Positions 61,941-64,000 of a stretch of DNA of 64,000 nucleotides are shown piece by piece. The DNA lies in the NCBI GenBank assembly GCA_963931445.1, contig OZ007016.1, positions 310,001-374,000 on the forward strand. The letters are read 5' to 3'. The position numbers and the translations under genes were made by a program. A model generated the notes under the pieces. That model was not told where the DNA came from. It did no database searches and was given only the letters and a program-made list of their open reading frames with translations. The stretch comes from CALXVA01 sp944393025 (GTDB lineage Bacteria > Bacillota > Clostridia > TANB77 > CAG-508). The stretch's first letter is position 1. Each line of letters opens with the position of its first letter.

Positions 61941-62399
61941 ATGGAAAATAATTTGTCAAAAGTATATACAGAAGTTTTATTGATTTTATCATATATGGAG
62001 CAAACATATGTTGATATGATACCAAAAAAATTATTAGAATTATTCAACGAGAAAAAAGATAAAAATTATCAACCTAATATAAATCCTAATGTTTCTTTGA
62101 AAGAGCAAAATTTACAAAGAAAAACATTAGCATTATTAGCAATGCTTAATTTGAACTATTGGTGTAAAGATGAAAATGAAAAAAAAGAAATGCTAAAAAA
62201 GTATTTTGAAAATGATGAAAAAAAAGAAATAGAAATGAGAAAAATATACAATGTAGATAATCTATTTAAGAAACAGAATAATATTAAACAAAGAGATAAT
62301 ATTAGGCAAGATGCTACAGAGTTAATTGTATATAAAGAACAAAACATATTTAAGAAAATTCTTAAAAAGATTATGAAATTCTTAAAAAATGATGATTAA
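61941..62399 (+). CDS. Unknown 152-residue helical protein
   Basis: Not recognised. The protein is lysine- and glutamate-rich and almost fully helical (MENNLSKVYTEVLLILSYMEQTYVDMIPKKLLELF, LLAMLNLNYWCKDENEKKEMLKKYF). It has no signal peptide and ends in a strongly basic amphipathic helix (NIFKKILKKIMKFLKNDD) that could touch membrane or RNA. AAAGGAATGA precedes the ATG. It lies about 100 bases after the DUF2207 gene and 80 before the HExxH-containing gene, so a three-gene transcript is possible. Confidence 0.7.
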   Translation: MENNLSKVYTEVLLILSYMEQTYVDMIPKKLLELFNEKKDKNYQPNINPNVSLKEQNLQRKTLALLAMLNLNYWCKDENEKKEMLKKYFENDEKKEIEMRKIYNVDNLFKKQNNIKQRDNIRQDATELIVYKEQNIFKKILKKIMKFLKNDD

Positions 62400-62479
62400 A
62401 GAAAGTAATATCAAAAAATAATACAATATAAAAACTAAATACAGAAATAATGAATAAATTCGATATGCGGGGATGGATA

Positions 62480-63853
62480 ATGAGTGAATATAATTTTGGA
62501 AATGTAGATATAGAATTTAATACAAATAGGATATTTTTATTATTTCAAATTTTATATAGAATAGAAAGTCTAGAAAGTAGGATAAATGAAGATAATAGCA
62601 AAGTATCATATTTGGCTGAGAGTTTTAAAAAATTCAAAGAAGCAGTTTTAAATAATAAAAAAGAACTTGAGGAATTTAATACTTTTAAAAATGATGCAGA
62701 GAATAACAATATGTGGGCTGAATATGGAGAATATATTGCTAGTTTTGCACAAACTAATATGGAAGAACTACAATCAGCAAGTCCTCAAATGGCAGTAGCA
62801 ATAAGAAATTTATTAGATACAGAATTTTTTAAAGATGTTGAACAAATGAATCAGCAATATACCAATGAAATGCAAAAAAGATTTATAGAACAAACACAAG
62901 CATATAGGCAAAATGCAGGAAACATAATAGGAGATACTAATGTGCAGAAAATCATATATATGCCATTTACTCCAGAATTATTTAGTGTAGAACCTTGTTG
63001 TTTATCAGATAAAAATAGCAATGGCCAGTTCGCAGTACAATTTACTATTCCAACAGATGAGAAAGAATTTGAAGAAATGTTTGGAATGGAATATACAGAC
63101 GGAATAGAAAGTGTAATACTTTTTCATGAAAAGATGCATGCAGACATACCGACAAAGAGCAATGAAAGTTTTAAAAATCCAATGCAACGAGAATTAGATT
63201 CACATTTAAAACATACAATTATTGAATTATTAGCTAATGGAGAAATGGGAATAGAAATAGCTAATCATTCAAATTGTTTTCAAAGTGTATTTCATATAGG
63301 AAAAATACCATATAAAGACAGAACACTTAAGACAAATGATTTACAACAACTTGGAATCAAAGATAATGAATTACTACATACAGAGGCAAATGAAATGGTA
63401 TGGAATAGAGTAGAACATTTTTCAAAAGAAGATATGGGAATCATAAAAATAAGAGGTATGATTTATCCTTATGTTCTGATGTATAAAAATAGAAATAATA
63501 AACAACAGTTGGAAACAGTATTACATGAGATTGGAAGAGATGCACAAATGTTAGAAGAAATTTATGGAAGAGAATTTGTACAAAGAATACAAGATATAGA
63601 CTTTTTAAAAAATGTTCAAAGTACCATAATCCAATATGACAATGTATTACAATTTGCTGAGGGCATGTCAAAAGAATTGTTGGGAATTGAACAAGTAAAA
63701 GGACTTGAGCATTCGGAGTATTCAATAACACCAAGGACTATTGAAGATGATACACAGGATATAGGATTACAAGAAATAAATAATGTTATTCAAGAAATAA
63801 AGCAAATACAAAAACAAAGAATAGCGCCACAAGAACAAAGTCAAGAAGTGTAG
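62480..63853 (+). CDS. Unknown protein with an HExxH motif, possible zinc metallopeptidase
   Basis: The 457-residue protein has no signal peptide or membrane helix. Residues about 1-155 are helical. In the middle, VILFHEKMHADI (residues 216-220 are HEKMH) fits the HExxH zinc-peptidase motif. Seventeen residues later comes QRELDSHLKHTIIELL (E238, D240, H242), which could supply the third ligand. Residues about 280-330 (LLHTEANEMVWNRVEHFSKED) contain another His/Glu cluster. The C-terminus is a coiled helix (EINNVIQEIKQIQKQRI). I know no family with this layout. ATG is chosen over an ATG ten codons upstream because of GGGGATGG. The gene ends at a terminator. Confidence 0.7.
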   Translation: MSEYNFGNVDIEFNTNRIFLLFQILYRIESLESRINEDNSKVSYLAESFKKFKEAVLNNKKELEEFNTFKNDAENNNMWAEYGEYIASFAQTNMEELQSASPQMAVAIRNLLDTEFFKDVEQMNQQYTNEMQKRFIEQTQAYRQNAGNIIGDTNVQKIIYMPFTPELFSVEPCCLSDKNSNGQFAVQFTIPTDEKEFEEMFGMEYTDGIESVILFHEKMHADIPTKSNESFKNPMQRELDSHLKHTIIELLANGEMGIEIANHSNCFQSVFHIGKIPYKDRTLKTNDLQQLGIKDNELLHTEANEMVWNRVEHFSKEDMGIIKIRGMIYPYVLMYKNRNNKQQLETVLHEIGRDAQMLEEIYGREFVQRIQDIDFLKNVQSTIIQYDNVLQFAEGMSKELLGIEQVKGLEHSEYSITPRTIEDDTQDIGLQEINNVIQEIKQIQKQRIAPQEQSQEV

Positions 63854-63880
63854 AAAGAAAATAAAAACAAGTAAATAAAT

Positions 63881-63912
63881 ACGAGCAAACATCAACTAAT
63901 CTGTTTGCTCGT
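63881..63912. terminator. Terminator after the HExxH gene
   Basis: ACGAGCAAACA pairs perfectly with TGTTTGCTCGT across ten bases, followed by GTTTC. It is A-rich before and so may serve a minus-strand gene as well. Confidence 0.75.
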
Positions 63913-63937
63913 GTTTCGATAATAATTACTCACTACT

Positions 63938-64000
63938 TTAAAATTTAATTTGATGTATTCCATCTTTTGAGAGACGGTACTTTTGCCCACTCCTGCTGGA
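63938..64000 (-). CDS. Possible 3' end of a minus-strand gene (partial)
   Basis: One minus-strand frame reads SSRSGQKYRLSKDGIHQIKF and stops 26 bases before the terminator, as a convergent gene end would. A second frame reads PAGVGKSTVS, which looks like a nucleotide-binding loop, but it runs on through the terminator. With only 63 bases visible the choice is uncertain. Confidence 0.3.
   Translation of the reverse strand, partial: SSRSGQKYRLSKDGIHQIKF

Noticed and set aside
63900..63999. Minus-strand frame PAGVGKSTVS, resembling a Walker A loop
   Set aside because: It would run through the terminator hairpin and stop after about 40 codons with no further ATPase features. The other frame, which stops before the terminator, fits a gene end better.

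Overview
The base composition is very AT-rich, Shine-Dalgarno sequences are strong (AAGGAGG type), the DNA polymerase, SMC and Min proteins are of Firmicutes type, and a sporulation-type amidase (CwlD-like) and a four-subunit ferredoxin-dependent 2-oxoacid oxidoreductase are present. Together these point to an anaerobic, low-GC Clostridia chromosome, probably an uncultured gut lineage. Most of the window is ordinary chromosome with good synteny blocks. The accessory material sits between the blocks: one complete IS30-family element, several toxin-antitoxin loci, surface proteins and palindromic repeats.

Layout. 1-3.7 kb: tail of an unknown gene, a D-Ala-D-Ala carboxypeptidase, and an IS30-family insertion sequence sitting in that gene's terminator with a 14-bp target duplication. 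3.7-4.4 kb: a candidate type I toxin-like peptide with twin terminators, then tRNA-Cys and tRNA-Gly. 4.7-12.3 kb: a 1433-residue thioester-domain surface protein, a tandem 135-bp hairpin repeat, then an Ig-like membrane protein, a CmpB-family membrane protein and a receiver-GGDEF protein. 12.4-24.3 kb: acyl-CoA synthetase, a RelE/ParE-type toxin-antitoxin pair wedged between a decayed copy and an intact copy of a cwlD-like amidase, and a giant cyclic beta-1,2-glucan synthase-like protein. 24.4-27.7 kb: unknown membrane protein and a WalRK-like two-component system. 27.9-31.0 kb: gamma-delta-alpha-beta 2-oxoacid:ferredoxin oxidoreductase operon. 31.1-35.1 kb (minus strand): Lgt-family protein, DUF4190 protein, ferredoxin, YaaT/RicT, HolB and signal peptidase I. 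35.3-40.8 kb: glycine-rich pilin-like protein, minD-minE-rodA, a 142-bp inverted-repeat element, dusB and a MazF toxin without a visible antitoxin. 40.8-44.1 kb: HD-GYP phosphodiesterase, a 660-bp gene-free stretch, an MtaD-type deaminase and an XRE regulator. 44.6-57.1 kb: smc, Ca2+-type P-ATPase, M23 peptidase, plsX-acpP-rnc, a radical SAM protein and a YitT protein. 57.2-63.9 kb: HicBA, 8-oxoguanine glycosylase, a TIGR01212 radical SAM protein, a DUF2207 protein, an unknown protein and a protein with an HExxH motif.

How it fits together. Cell-envelope functions dominate: peptidoglycan trimming and hydrolysis (carboxypeptidase, CwlD-like, M23), elongation and division (MinDE, RodA), lipid synthesis (PlsX, AcpP, acyl-CoA ligase), export and lipoprotein maturation (LepB, Lgt), surface display, and a WalRK-like regulator that in relatives controls cell-wall turnover. 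Cyclic-di-GMP making (GGDEF) and breaking (HD-GYP) proteins both occur.

Four conserved genes (toxin of the RelE/ParE pair, walR-like, smc, DUF2207) are each interrupted by one apparent single-base indel whose correction restores a canonical protein. Because SMC and WalR are normally needed for growth, consensus error is the simplest explanation, but this should be tested before the genes are called broken. No CRISPR array, prophage or biosynthetic cluster was recognised. The features least explained by known families are the structured repeats, the start sites lying inside hairpins, the duplicated amidase remnant and the HExxH protein.
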